Shown here piece after piece: positions 36,901 through 51,900 of a stretch of DNA of 64,000 nt. Source of the stretch: Membranipora membranacea (lineage: Eukaryota > Bryozoa > Gymnolaemata > Cheilostomatida > Membraniporidae); the NCBI GenBank assembly GCA_914767715.1, contig OU612068.1, positions 30,504,001 to 30,568,000 of the forward strand, in the 5' to 3' direction. The notes under the pieces were generated by a model. It did no database searches and was not told the origin of the DNA. It worked only from the letters and a program-made list of their open reading frames with translations. Position 1 is the stretch's first letter; each line of letters begins with the position of its first letter. A program made the position numbers and the translations under genes.

Positions 36901-39900
36901 AGGAACAACTTTTCATTGTAACCTCATATGAAAGTCCTGGCTATACAGTATTCATATGCCATCTTCAGCCTACTATCCCCACTGGTGTAATAACCTCATA
37001 TCCAAGAAGATATACTATAATCTCTCATTTGTTCATATAGCTGGCTGGAGCATCCTACATGGATATTCACAAGTCAGGAGGTGGGATCATGTTTACTGTT
37101 GATCACACCAGAAATGCGTCAGAGGACAGACTGTATGAACTGTTCAAAGAGAGAATGCTGAAGTTGCTAAAATCAGGTACTGAAATGTAGCGTGTTTCTA
37201 TGCAGGGAGAATTCTCCCTGAGCTATGTTACAGAATGTCTGTAGATTTTAGATGTCAAGGTATTGTAGCAGCCAAAATTTTTTTGAGAATTTACTGTTTT
37301 ATGTACCATAGAAAAGCTCTTAAAGACTTAGTTTGAGGCTGCTCTTTTGTATCACATCTTATTTTCCTACTTTATTCTATCATGTGAGCGATTTTAAGCT
37401 TTAGAATCCAAACATTGAGGAAGTTATGGCCTCTCAAACTTCCAGGGTGATTGCCTTCAATCGGCATTGGGATGTTTCCCCTGGGGTACGTCACAACCAT
37501 AGACATGTGTTTTGTTTTGTCTATGGTCATACTTATTATGAGGTAATACACTAATAATCACACAGATAAGATGATGATCAAAATTCAGACCTGGGTGGGA
37601 ATCGAACCCGGGTCCACATACCTCTAAGCAACGACGCCGCCCAGAGATCCACTATACTTTCACCTAAAATTGAGAATAATTGAGAAAATTGAGAATCCTG
37701 CCAGAGTGGACAACTCTACTATCTTAAAATTGAGAAAATATATCCCTTCAATACATTGTCTCGCATTTTCTCAATTTTTATTTGTTCCCAATTCTCAGAA
37801 TTTCCAATAAAACATTAGTTGTAAATTATTAAAAAAAGATTTTAAGTTGAATTGTTATTGAGAACTACATAAATCCCTCACTATCCTCCAAATTACATTC
37901 CTGCTCAACTATTATGAAGCAAACCGAGTGGTTTTGACAAGAGAGTAGAGACTGAAAGTGAGCAAGCACTGGACAAATTCCTTATACTCTTTTTATGATG
38001 AGACATAATAAGCTTAGCTGTATGTTTTACTTATATGAGTGTGTTAAAGACTGGACAGGCACAGCCTGTATAAAAAACATCGGGCCTGATGAGAAGAAGA
38101 CTGGTTAGTTTTGAACCAAAGAAAGATGATGATAATAAGTGAGTATTTTTTTACTACTGGTCATAAGTTTTTACTACTGGTCATAAGTCAAGTCGCGTAC
38201 ACTTACTCTTAGCAAGGAGTTAAAGGGATGGATAGCTGCTTAGGTGGTAGCCTGTCTTGACAAGCTTTGTCAATCTTTGACAAGCTTGTCAAGACAGGTT
38301 ACTTAGGTGTGTAGTACTAGTAGCTTAATTTTTATCTCCAATAATTGATTGATTGATTCCTTGCTGGTGGACTGAGTTACCTCAGTTTAGCCCTGTCTTT
38401 GGAACTATGGGACAGTAAAGGATTAGGGCGAAGTGATGGCAACATGTTGACTAGCGTAGTGAGTGCTCGTTCTCGTTGAAAGAGCTCCTGATCCAGCGAT
38501 CAGTTGAGTATTTACGTAATCTTTCTCTTGCTCAGATTTACATTGTATGATCTTGTAGATACACAATCTATATTTCTGGATGTACGCTTTGGGACAAGGC
38601 TGCCAGCAGTTAAGTTGAAGACCCGAATGCTATTCAGAGGAAGACATGGTTCAATGCGGAAATGACTGATCTAGAGAAGATAGCACTCTCCGCTAAGCGT
38701 AAGTAGCCTAAGCCTAATCAGATGTATATTATGCATTACCAGTGTTTTTGTCAGTTGAATTGGTAACAGGAGGCCCTATGATTTGTGACGTGTCTAGCGA
38801 GCCTACATGGCCACAGACTGGCTTGAGATTATAACACCCTAACCTTAGTTGTTACAAGCCTCATCTAATACAGGTAATTGGTATGTCATCTTGCCGATCA
38901 TGAGACAATGACATAATCAATATTATATGCAAATTATGGCTTATTGGCGACAAGGTGGATGCACGCAATTATTATTCTCTTCTATGCTCCGTCTTTCTGA
39001 TTAGGTCTTTTCCGCTGACACTCATGACATAGTAATATTTGACCATTTCAACCTCATGTGTAAACTCGGCTTAATATTTTGGGCAGAGAGGTCATGGATT
39101 TATTTAGCGTTGTACAAACGAAAGGACAATATACTGAATAATTAACTGGTGTGTGCCTTCTGTTTATATCTAGTTTCCTTGTTGATGCAAAGAACGATAG
39201 GATCACTTAGGCGGTCAAGAATTTGACGTCTACTCTGTTAATGACCTGTTAACATCCATCAACTCTTTGCAAATGGTATGTTGTTTTCTTAAAGCAACAG
39301 TAGGCCCAAAGTTTATTAGTGTTTGATTTGAGGAACTACATCATACCTTAGAAGAGTAGGAGAAGTGCGCCTTTCCGCACATAGGCTACTTGAATAAGCT
39401 CAATGTAATTATCCCAAACATTTACACTTTACATTAAATATACTCTTACTTCAATTAGCTAGAATTGAGTACTAGCTAACATTAACTCATCTAGCTAAAT
39501 TTAATTTACGAAAATATTTACTCCTCTACGGTACGAGTCAATGCTAGATGTTTAGACACTTTGAATAGTTTTCATTCTAACGTGGCACTGAGGCGACCGT
39601 CATAGCAGCTGATTCAATTCATTTGTGCAATCACAACGTAAAATCGCAAAGCTCATGCAAAACTACCAAACCTGACAAGATCACATCTGATCAGATAAAA
39701 GATAATTTGCCGATGCGATACATTGGAAAAAGCATCTTTTGTTCGATCAGATACTTTCACATTGCCCTTATTGCATAATATAAACATTCTCCTCTTGCAG
39801 GTGTAGTGAGAGTCTTGCTGTACAGATCCAGACTGCCACGCTGTCATATCTTATACGTTGACTGCATGCTGCCAACTCATCAACTGCTGCAAAGAACACT

Positions 39901-42900
39901 TCAACAAATCTTGTCCGCATTCGTACGGCCATACGATTTGAGCAGCAGTCTCAACCATCTTAATATAAGCCTCAAGTTCTGCATTCAGCGTGCAATGAGG
40001 TATTGTAATGTCGACATGACGTCAACATACATATTATGTAAATACCTACTAAGGATTTTCCTATGACTGTCTTCTGACCTGTACACAGCGCTGTGCTTGA
40101 TATATTCTCGTGTTATTTTTACTTGACTCTCATGTTTTAGTAGCAACTTTTCAGGCTGAATAAAAGGAATAGTTTTTTTGTTGAGGACATTGAGGTCAAC
40201 ATCGAGGTTCTATAGTTTTAATTTTGAGAAATAGTCTGCTTAAATTTGTATCTTATTAAATACAATATAACCTATCTTACAAGCTTTGTACCCATGATGT
40301 TAATAAATATTTCGCAAAATAAAACCCTTTCCTTGAATTGCCAAATAATACCGTTTCTGTTATATCGCTGATCAAGTCGCAGCATAGATAACTAAATGGA
40401 CATTACTAGCTAACACGAAGGATTACTCTATATGAAATGATGACCAAGCAGTGTTGCGGGCCGTAGCTAACCTTTATTGGCGACTATCAAGTCATTAACA
40501 ACCTGGTGGTCAAATAGTTCACTGCTAAGAATTTCTTTGCCAGCCATCAAAAGTCAATTGTTTAGATGACTCATAAGGCAATTAATCCTCATCTGCAAAT
40601 TAAAAAAGTGTTTCTATTGCTCATTGTATACCTCCCCCTATGCATGTGTTAAGATAATACTGTATATCTATAAAAAACTATGAAATATCCCAGGAGTTGT
40701 CATGACACGTAAAATGAGAAGACAACTTATTCTCTTTCTTTCCTTTGCCCCTCCCCTTTTCTCTCTTTTCTCCTCCCCCTTTTCCCCGCTCTCACCGAGA
40801 AGTATATCCCCGAGCCCGCCGCCCAGAGATCCACTATACTTTCACCTAAAATTGAGAATAATTGAGAAAATTGAGAATCCTGCCAGAGTGGACAACTCTA
40901 CTATCTTAAAATTGAGAAAATATATCCCTTCAATACATTGTCTCGCATTTTCTCAATTTTTATTTGTTCCCAATTCTCAGAATTTCCAATAAAACATTAG
41001 TTGTAAATTATTAAAAAAAGATTTTAAGTTGAATTGTTATTGAGAACTACATAAATCCCTCACTATCCTCCAAATTACATTCCTGCTCAACTATTATGAA
41101 GCAAACCGAGTGGTTTTGACAAGAGAGTAGAGACTGAAAGTGAGCAAGCACTGGACAAATTCCTTATACTCTTTTTATGATGAGACATAATAAGCTTAGC
41201 TGTATGTTTTACTTATATGAGTGTGTTAAAGACTGGACAGGCACAGCCTGTATAAAAAACATCGGGCCTGATGAGAAGAAGACTGGTTAGTTTTGAACCA
41301 AAGAAAGATGATGATAATAAGTGAGTATTTTTTTACTACTGGTCATAAGTTTTTACTACTGGTCATAAGTCAAGTCGCGTACACTTACTCTTAGCAAGGA
41401 GTTAAAGGGATGGATAGCTGCTTAGGTGGTAGCCTGTCTTGACAAGCTTTGTCAATCTTTGACAAGCTTGTCAAGACAGGTTACTTAGGTGTGTAGTACT
41501 AGTAGCTTAATTTTTATCTCCAATAATTGATTGATTGATTCCTTGCTGGTGGACTGAGTTACCTCAGTTTAGCCCTGTCTTTGGAACTATGGGACAGTAA
41601 AGGATTAGGGCGAAGTGATGGCAACATGTTGACTAGCGTAGTGAGTGCTCGTTCTCGTTGAAAGAGCTCCTGATCCAGCGATCAGTTGAGTATTTACGTA
41701 ATCTTTCTCTTGCTCAGATTTACATTGTATGATCTTGTAGATACACAATCTATATTTCTGGATGTACGCTTTGGGACAAGGCTGCCAGCAGTTAAGTTGA
41801 AGACCCGAATGCTATTCAGAGGAAGACATGGTTCAATGCGGAAATGACTGATCTAGAGAAGATAGCACTCTCCGCTAAGCGTAAGTAGCCTAAGCCTAAT
41901 CAGATGTATATTATGCATTACCAGTGTTTTTGTCAGTTGAATTGGTAACAGGAGGCCCTATGATTTGTGACGTGTCTAGCGAGCCTACATGGCCACAGAC
42001 TGGCTTGAGATTATAACACCCTAACCTTAGTTGTTACAAGCCTCATCTAATACAGGTAATTGGTATGTCATCTTGCCGATCATGAGACAATGACATAATC
42101 AATATTATATGCAAATTATGGCTTATTGGCGACAAGGTGGATGCACGCAATTATTATTCTCTTCTATGCTCCGTCTTTCTGATTAGGTCTTTTCCGCTGA
42201 CACTCATGACATAGTAATATTTGACCATTTCAACCTCATGTGTAAACTCGGCTTAATATTTTGGGCAGAGAGGTCATGGATTTATTTAGCGTTGTACAAA
42301 CGAAAGGACAATATACTGAATAATTAACTGGTGTGTGCCTTCTGTTTATATCTAGTTTCCTTGTTGATGCAAAGAACGATAGGATCACTTAGGCGGTCAA
42401 GAATTTGACGTCTACTCTGTTAATGACCTGTTAACATCCATCAACTCTTTGCAAATGGTATGTTGTTTTCTTAAAGCAACAGTAGGCCCAAAGTTTATTA
42501 GTGTTTGATTTGAGGAACTACATCATACCTTAGAAGAGTAGGAGAAGTGCGCCTTTCCGCACATAGGCTACTTGAATAAGCTCAATGTAATTATCCCAAA
42601 CATTTACACTTTACATTAAATATACTCTTACTTCAATTAGCTAGAATTGAGTACTAGCTAACATTAACTCATCTAGCTAAATTTAATTTACGAAAATATT
42701 TACTCCTCTACGGTACGAGTCAATGCTAGATGTTTAGACACTTTGAATAGTTTTCATTCTAACGTGGCACTGAGGCGACCGTCATAGCAGCTGATTCAAT
42801 TCATTTGTGCAATCACAACGTAAAATCGCAAAGCTCATGCAAAACTACCAAACCTGACAAGATCACATCTGATCAGATAAAAGATAATTTGCCGATGCGA

Positions 42901-45900
42901 TACATTGGAAAAAGCATCTTTTGTTCGATCAGATACTTTCACATTGCCCTTATTGCATAATATAAACATTCTCCTCTTGCAGGTGTAGTGAGAGTCTTGC
43001 TGTACAGATCCAGACTGCCACGCTGTCATATCTTATACGTTGACTGCATGCTGCCAACTCATCAACTGCTGCAAAGAACACTTCAACAAATCTTGTCCGC
43101 ATTCGTACGGCCATACGATTTGAGCAGCAGTCTCAACCATCTTAATATAAGCCTCAAGTTCTGCATTCAGCGTGCAATGAGGTATTGTAATGTCGACATG
43201 ACGTCAACATACATATTATGTAAATACCTACTAAGGATTTTCCTATGACTGTCTTCTGACCTGTACACAGCGCTGTGCTTGATATATTCTCGTGTTATTT
43301 TTACTTGACTCTCATGTTTTAGTAGCAACTTTTCAGGCTGAATAAAAGGAATAGTTTTTTTGTTGAGGACATTGAGGTCAACATCGAGGTTCTATAGTTT
43401 TAATTTTGAGAAATAGTCTGCTTAAATTTGTATCTTATTAAATACAATATAACCTATCTTACAAGCTTTGTACCCATGATGTTAATAAATATTTCGCAAA
43501 ATAAAACCCTTTCCTTGAATTGCCAAATAATACCGTTTCTGTTATATCGCTGATCAAGTCGCAGCATAGATAACTAAATGGACATTACTAGCTAACACGA
43601 AGGATTACTCTATATGAAATGATGACCAAGCAGTGTTGCGGGCCGTAGCTAACCTTTATTGGCGACTATCAAGTCATTAACAACCTGGTGGTCAAATAGT
43701 TCACTGCTAAGAATTTCTTTGCCAGCCATCAAAAGTCAATTGTTTAGATGACTCATAAGGCAATTAATCCTCATCTGCAAATTAAAAAAGTGTTTCTATT
43801 GCTCATTGTATACCTCCCCCTATGCATGTGTTAAGATAATACTGTATATCTATAAAAAACTATGAAATATCCCAGGAGTTGTCATGACACGTAAAATGAG
43901 AAGACAACTTATTCTCTTTCTTTCCTTTGCCCCTCCCCTTTTCTCTCTTTTCTCCTCCCCCTTTTCCCCGCTCTCACCGAGAAGTATATCCCCGAGCCCG
44001 CCGCCCAGAGATCCACTATACTTTCACCTAAAATTGAGAATAATTGAGAAAATTGAGAATCCTGCCAGAGTGGACAACTCTACTATCTTAAAATTGAGAA
44101 AATATATCCCTTCAATACATTGTCTCGCATTTTCTCAATTTTTATTTGTTCCCAATTCTCAGAATTTCCAATAAAACATTAGTTGTAAATTATTAAAAAA
44201 AGATTTTAAGTTGAATTGTTATTGAGAACTACATAAATCCCTCACTATCCTCCAAATTACATTCCTGCTCAACTATTATGAAGCAAACCGAGTGGTTTTG
44301 ACAAGAGAGTAGAGACTGAAAGTGAGCAAGCACTGGACAAATTCCTTATACTCTTTTTATGATGAGACATAATAAGCTTAGCTGTATGTTTTACTTATAT
44401 GAGTGTGTTAAAGACTGGACAGGCACAGCCTGTATAAAAAACATCGGGCCTGATGAGAAGAAGACTGGTTAGTTTTGAACCAAAGAAAGATGATGATAAT
44501 AAGTGAGTATTTTTTTACTACTGGTCATAAGTTTTTACTACTGGTCATAAGTCAAGTCGCGTACACTTACTCTTAGCAAGGAGTTAAAGGGATGGATAGC
44601 TGCTTAGGTGGTAGCCTGTCTTGACAAGCTTTGTCAATCTTTGACAAGCTTGTCAAGACAGGTTACTTAGGTGTGTAGTACTAGTAGCTTAATTTTTATC
44701 TCCAATAATTGATTGATTGATTCCTTGCTGGTGGACTGAGTTACCTCAGTTTAGCCCTGTCTTTGGAACTATGGGACAGTAAAGGATTAGGGCGAAGTGA
44801 TGGCAACATGTTGACTAGCGTAGTGAGTGCTCGTTCTCGTTGAAAGAGCTCCTGATCCAGCGATCAGTTGAGTATTTACGTAATCTTTCTCTTGCTCAGA
44901 TTTACATTGTATGATCTTGTAGATACACAATCTATATTTCTGGATGTACGCTTTGGGACAAGGCTGCCAGCAGTTAAGTTGAAGACCCGAATGCTATTCA
45001 GAGGAAGACATGGTTCAATGCGGAAATGACTGATCTAGAGAAGATAGCACTCTCCGCTAAGCGTAAGTAGCCTAAGCCTAATCAGATGTATATTATGCAT
45101 TACCAGTGTTTTTGTCAGTTGAATTGGTAACAGGAGGCCCTATGATTTGTGACGTGTCTAGCGAGCCTACATGGCCACAGACTGGCTTGAGATTATAACA
45201 CCCTAACCTTAGTTGTTACAAGCCTCATCTAATACAGGTAATTGGTATGTCATCTTGCCGATCATGAGACAATGACATAATCAATATTATATGCAAATTA
45301 TGGCTTATTGGCGACAAGGTGGATGCACGCAATTATTATTCTCTTCTATGCTCCGTCTTTCTGATTAGGTCTTTTCCGCTGACACTCATGACATAGTAAT
45401 ATTTGACCATTTCAACCTCATGTGTAAACTCGGCTTAATATTTTGGGCAGAGAGGTCATGGATTTATTTAGCGTTGTACAAACGAAAGGACAATATACTG
45501 AATAATTAACTGGTGTGTGCCTTCTGTTTATATCTAGTTTCCTTGTTGATGCAAAGAACGATAGGATCACTTAGGCGGTCAAGAATTTGACGTCTACTCT
45601 GTTAATGACCTGTTAACATCCATCAACTCTTTGCAAATGGTATGTTGTTTTCTTAAAGCAACAGTAGGCCCAAAGTTTATTAGTGTTTGATTTGAGGAAC
45701 TACATCATACCTTAGAAGAGTAGGAGAAGTGCGCCTTTCCGCACATAGGCTACTTGAATAAGCTCAATGTAATTATCCCAAACATTTACACTTTACATTA
45801 AATATACTCTTACTTCAATTAGCTAGAATTGAGTACTAGCTAACATTAACTCATCTAGCTAAATTTAATTTACGAAAATATTTACTCCTCTACGGTACGA

Positions 45901-48900
45901 GTCAATGCTAGATGTTTAGACACTTTGAATAGTTTTCATTCTAACGTGGCACTGAGGCGACCGTCATAGCAGCTGATTCAATTCATTTGTGCAATCACAA
46001 CGTAAAATCGCAAAGCTCATGCAAAACTACCAAACCTGACAAGATCACATCTGATCAGATAAAAGATAATTTGCCGATGCGATACATTGGAAAAAGCATC
46101 TTTTGTTCGATCAGATACTTTCACATTGCCCTTATTGCATAATATAAACATTCTCCTCTTGCAGGTGTAGTGAGAGTCTTGCTGTACAGATCCAGACTGC
46201 CACGCTGTCATATCTTATACGTTGACTGCATGCTGCCAACTCATCAACTGCTGCAAAGAACACTTCAACAAATCTTGTCCGCATTCGTACGGCCATACGA
46301 TTTGAGCAGCAGTCTCAACCATCTTAATATAAGCCTCAAGTTCTGCATTCAGCGTGCAATGAGGTATTGTAATGTCGACATGACGTCAACATACATATTA
46401 TGTAAATACCTACTAAGGATTTTCCTATGACTGTCTTCTGACCTGTACACAGCGCTGTGCTTGATATATTCTCGTGTTATTTTTACTTGACTCTCATGTT
46501 TTAGTAGCAACTTTTCAGGCTGAATAAAAGGAATAGTTTTTTTGTTGAGGACATTGAGGTCAACATCGAGGTTCTATAGTTTTAATTTTGAGAAATAGTC
46601 TGCTTAAATTTGTATCTTATTAAATACAATATAACCTATCTTACAAGCTTTGTACCCATGATGTTAATAAATATTTCGCAAAATAAAACCCTTTCCTTGA
46701 ATTGCCAAATAATACCGTTTCTGTTATATCGCTGATCAAGTCGCAGCATAGATAACTAAATGGACATTACTAGCTAACACGAAGGATTACTCTATATGAA
46801 ATGATGACCAAGCAGTGTTGCGGGCCGTAGCTAACCTTTATTGGCGACTATCAAGTCATTAACAACCTGGTGGTCAAATAGTTCACTGCTAAGAATTTCT
46901 TTGCCAGCCATCAAAAGTCAATTGTTTAGATGACTCATAAGGCAATTAATCCTCATCTGCAAATTAAAAAAGTGTTTCTATTGCTCATTGTATACCTCCC
47001 CCTATGCATGTGTTAAGATAATACTGTATATCTATAAAAAACTATGAAATATCCCAGGAGTTGTCATGACACGTAAAATGAGAAGACAACTTATTCTCTT
47101 TCTTTCCTTTGCCCCTCCCCTTTTCTCTCTTTTCTCCTCCCCCTTTTCCCCGCTCTCACCGAGAAGTATATCCCCGAGCCCGCCGCCCAGAGATCCACTA
47201 TACTTTCACCTAAAATTGAGAATAATTGAGAAAATTGAGAATCCTGCCAGAGTGGACAACTCTACTATCTTAAAATTGAGAAAATATATCCCTTCAATAC
47301 ATTGTCTCGCATTTTCTCAATTTTTATTTGTTCCCAATTCTCAGAATTTCCAATAAAACATTAGTTGTAAATTATTAAAAAAAGATTTTAAGTTGAATTG
47401 TTATTGAGAACTACATAAATCCCTCACTATCCTCCAAATTACATTCCTGCTCAACTATTATGAAGCAAACCGAGTGGTTTTGACAAGAGAGTAGAGACTG
47501 AAAGTGAGCAAGCACTGGACAAATTCCTTATACTCTTTTTATGATGAGACATAATAAGCTTAGCTGTATGTTTTACTTATATGAGTGTGTTAAAGACTGG
47601 ACAGGCACAGCCTGTATAAAAAACATCGGGCCTGATGAGAAGAAGACTGGTTAGTTTTGAACCAAAGAAAGATGATGATAATAAGTGAGTATTTTTTTAC
47701 TACTGGTCATAAGTTTTTACTACTGGTCATAAGTCAAGTCGCGTACACTTACTCTTAGCAAGGAGTTAAAGGGATGGATAGCTGCTTAGGTGGTAGCCTG
47801 TCTTGACAAGCTTTGTCAATCTTTGACAAGCTTGTCAAGACAGGTTACTTAGGTGTGTAGTACTAGTAGCTTAATTTTTATCTCCAATAATTGATTGATT
47901 GATTCCTTGCTGGTGGACTGAGTTACCTCAGTTTAGCCCTGTCTTTGGAACTATGGGACAGTAAAGGATTAGGGCGAAGTGATGGCAACATGTTGACTAG
48001 CGTAGTGAGTGCTCGTTCTCGTTGAAAGAGCTCCTGATCCAGCGATCAGTTGAGTATTTACGTAATCTTTCTCTTGCTCAGATTTACATTGTATGATCTT
48101 GTAGATACACAATCTATATTTCTGGATGTACGCTTTGGGACAAGGCTGCCAGCAGTTAAGTTGAAGACCCGAATGCTATTCAGAGGAAGACATGGTTCAA
48201 TGCGGAAATGACTGATCTAGAGAAGATAGCACTCTCCGCTAAGCGTAAGTAGCCTAAGCCTAATCAGATGTATATTATGCATTACCAGTGTTTTTGTCAG
48301 TTGAATTGGTAACAGGAGGCCCTATGATTTGTGACGTGTCTAGCGAGCCTACATGGCCACAGACTGGCTTGAGATTATAACACCCTAACCTTAGTTGTTA
48401 CAAGCCTCATCTAATACAGGTAATTGGTATGTCATCTTGCCGATCATGAGACAATGACATAATCAATATTATATGCAAATTATGGCTTATTGGCGACAAG
48501 GTGGATGCACGCAATTATTATTCTCTTCTATGCTCCGTCTTTCTGATTAGGTCTTTTCCGCTGACACTCATGACATAGTAATATTTGACCATTTCAACCT
48601 CATGTGTAAACTCGGCTTAATATTTTGGGCAGAGAGGTCATGGATTTATTTAGCGTTGTACAAACGAAAGGACAATATACTGAATAATTAACTGGTGTGT
48701 GCCTTCTGTTTATATCTAGTTTCCTTGTTGATGCAAAGAACGATAGGATCACTTAGGCGGTCAAGAATTTGACGTCTACTCTGTTAATGACCTGTTAACA
48801 TCCATCAACTCTTTGCAAATGGTATGTTGTTTTCTTAAAGCAACAGTAGGCCCAAAGTTTATTAGTGTTTGATTTGAGGAACTACATCATACCTTAGAAG

Positions 48901-51900
48901 AGTAGGAGAAGTGCGCCTTTCCGCACATAGGCTACTTGAATAAGCTCAATGTAATTATCCCAAACATTTACACTTTACATTAAATATACTCTTACTTCAA
49001 TTAGCTAGAATTGAGTACTAGCTAACATTAACTCATCTAGCTAAATTTAATTTACGAAAATATTTACTCCTCTACGGTACGAGTCAATGCTAGATGTTTA
49101 GACACTTTGAATAGTTTTCATTCTAACGTGGCACTGAGGCGACCGTCATAGCAGCTGATTCAATTCATTTGTGCAATCACAACGTAAAATCGCAAAGCTC
49201 ATGCAAAACTACCAAACCTGACAAGATCACATCTGATCAGATAAAAGATAATTTGCCGATGCGATACATTGGAAAAAGCATCTTTTGTTCGATCAGATAC
49301 TTTCACATTGCCCTTATTGCATAATATAAACATTCTCCTCTTGCAGGTGTAGTGAGAGTCTTGCTGTACAGATCCAGACTGCCACGCTGTCATATCTTAT
49401 ACGTTGACTGCATGCTGCCAACTCATCAACTGCTGCAAAGAACACTTCAACAAATCTTGTCCGCATTCGTACGGCCATACGATTTGAGCAGCAGTCTCAA
49501 CCATCTTAATATAAGCCTCAAGTTCTGCATTCAGCGTGCAATGAGGTATTGTAATGTCGACATGACGTCAACATACATATTATGTAAATACCTACTAAGG
49601 ATTTTCCTATGACTGTCTTCTGACCTGTACACAGCGCTGTGCTTGATATATTCTCGTGTTATTTTTACTTGACTCTCATGTTTTAGTAGCAACTTTTCAG
49701 GCTGAATAAAAGGAATAGTTTTTTTGTTGAGGACATTGAGGTCAACATCGAGGTTCTATAGTTTTAATTTTGAGAAATAGTCTGCTTAAATTTGTATCTT
49801 ATTAAATACAATATAACCTATCTTACAAGCTTTGTACCCATGATGTTAATAAATATTTCGCAAAATAAAACCCTTTCCTTGAATTGCCAAATAATACCGT
49901 TTCTGTTATATCGCTGATCAAGTCGCAGCATAGATAACTAAATGGACATTACTAGCTAACACGAAGGATTACTCTATATGAAATGATGACCAAGCAGTGT
50001 TGCGGGCCGTAGCTAACCTTTATTGGCGACTATCAAGTCATTAACAACCTGGTGGTCAAATAGTTCACTGCTAAGAATTTCTTTGCCAGCCATCAAAAGT
50101 CAATTGTTTAGATGACTCATAAGGCAATTAATCCTCATCTGCAAATTAAAAAAGTGTTTCTATTGCTCATTGTATACCTCCCCCTATGCATGTGTTAAGA
50201 TAATACTGTATATCTATAAAAAACTATGAAATATCCCAGGAGTTGTCATGACACGTAAAATGAGAAGACAACTTATTCTCTTTCTTTCCTTTGCCCCTCC
50301 CCTTTTCTCTCTTTTCTCCTCCCCCTTTTCCCCGCTCTCACCGAGAAGTATATCCCCGAGCCCGCCGCCCAGAGATCCACTATACTTTCACCTAAAATTG
50401 AGAATAATTGAGAAAATTGAGAATCCTGCCAGAGTGGACAACTCTACTATCTTAAAATTGAGAAAATATATCCCTTCAATACATTGTCTCGCATTTTCTC
50501 AATTTTTATTTGTTCCCAATTCTCAGAATTTCCAATAAAACATTAGTTGTAAATTATTAAAAAAAGATTTTAAGTTGAATTGTTATTGAGAACTACATAA
50601 ATCCCTCACTATCCTCCAAATTACATTCCTGCTCAACTATTATGAAGCAAACCGAGTGGTTTTGACAAGAGAGTAGAGACTGAAAGTGAGCAAGCACTGG
50701 ACAAATTCCTTATACTCTTTTTATGATGAGACATAATAAGCTTAGCTGTATGTTTTACTTATATGAGTGTGTTAAAGACTGGACAGGCACAGCCTGTATA
50801 AAAAACATCGGGCCTGATGAGAAGAAGACTGGTTAGTTTTGAACCAAAGAAAGATGATGATAATAAGTGAGTATTTTTTTACTACTGGTCATAAGTTTTT
50901 ACTACTGGTCATAAGTCAAGTCGCGTACACTTACTCTTAGCAAGGAGTTAAAGGGATGGATAGCTGCTTAGGTGGTAGCCTGTCTTGACAAGCTTTGTCA
51001 ATCTTTGACAAGCTTGTCAAGACAGGTTACTTAGGTGTGTAGTACTAGTAGCTTAATTTTTATCTCCAATAATTGATTGATTGATTCCTTGCTGGTGGAC
51101 TGAGTTACCTCAGTTTAGCCCTGTCTTTGGAACTATGGGACAGTAAAGGATTAGGGCGAAGTGATGGCAACATGTTGACTAGCGTAGTGAGTGCTCGTTC
51201 TCGTTGAAAGAGCTCCTGATCCAGCGATCAGTTGAGTATTTACGTAATCTTTCTCTTGCTCAGATTTACATTGTATGATCTTGTAGATACACAATCTATA
51301 TTTCTGGATGTACGCTTTGGGACAAGGCTGCCAGCAGTTAAGTTGAAGACCCGAATGCTATTCAGAGGAAGACATGGTTCAATGCGGAAATGACTGATCT
51401 AGAGAAGATAGCACTCTCCGCTAAGCGTAAGTAGCCTAAGCCTAATCAGATGTATATTATGCATTACCAGTGTTTTTGTCAGTTGAATTGGTAACAGGAG
51501 GCCCTATGATTTGTGACGTGTCTAGCGAGCCTACATGGCCACAGACTGGCTTGAGATTATAACACCCTAACCTTAGTTGTTACAAGCCTCATCTAATACA
51601 GGTAATTGGTATGTCATCTTGCCGATCATGAGACAATGACATAATCAATATTATATGCAAATTATGGCTTATTGGCGACAAGGTGGATGCACGCAATTAT
51701 TATTCTCTTCTATGCTCCGTCTTTCTGATTAGGTCTTTTCCGCTGACACTCATGACATAGTAATATTTGACCATTTCAACCTCATGTGTAAACTCGGCTT
51801 AATATTTTGGGCAGAGAGGTCATGGATTTATTTAGCGTTGTACAAACGAAAGGACAATATACTGAATAATTAACTGGTGTGTGCCTTCTGTTTATATCTA

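Noticed and set aside
37590-37640. tRNA gene on the minus strand left of the array
   Set aside because: It has a B box/T-arm but no acceptor stem or plausible cloverleaf, and a diverged relative exists at 53592; more like a SINE.
39806-40066. 86-codon open frame in every array unit, and the antisense 64-codon frame at 39653-39847
   Set aside because: No domain or conserved motif is visible, and the ATG overlaps a better acceptor-type TTGCAG context in other frames. Identical recurrence only reflects the tandem copies.
40702-40992. 96-codon open frame spanning each array-unit junction
   Set aside because: Its N-terminal half is a translation of the polypyrimidine tract (Pro/Ser/Leu/Phe only), and it crosses the duplication breakpoint; no conserved motif.
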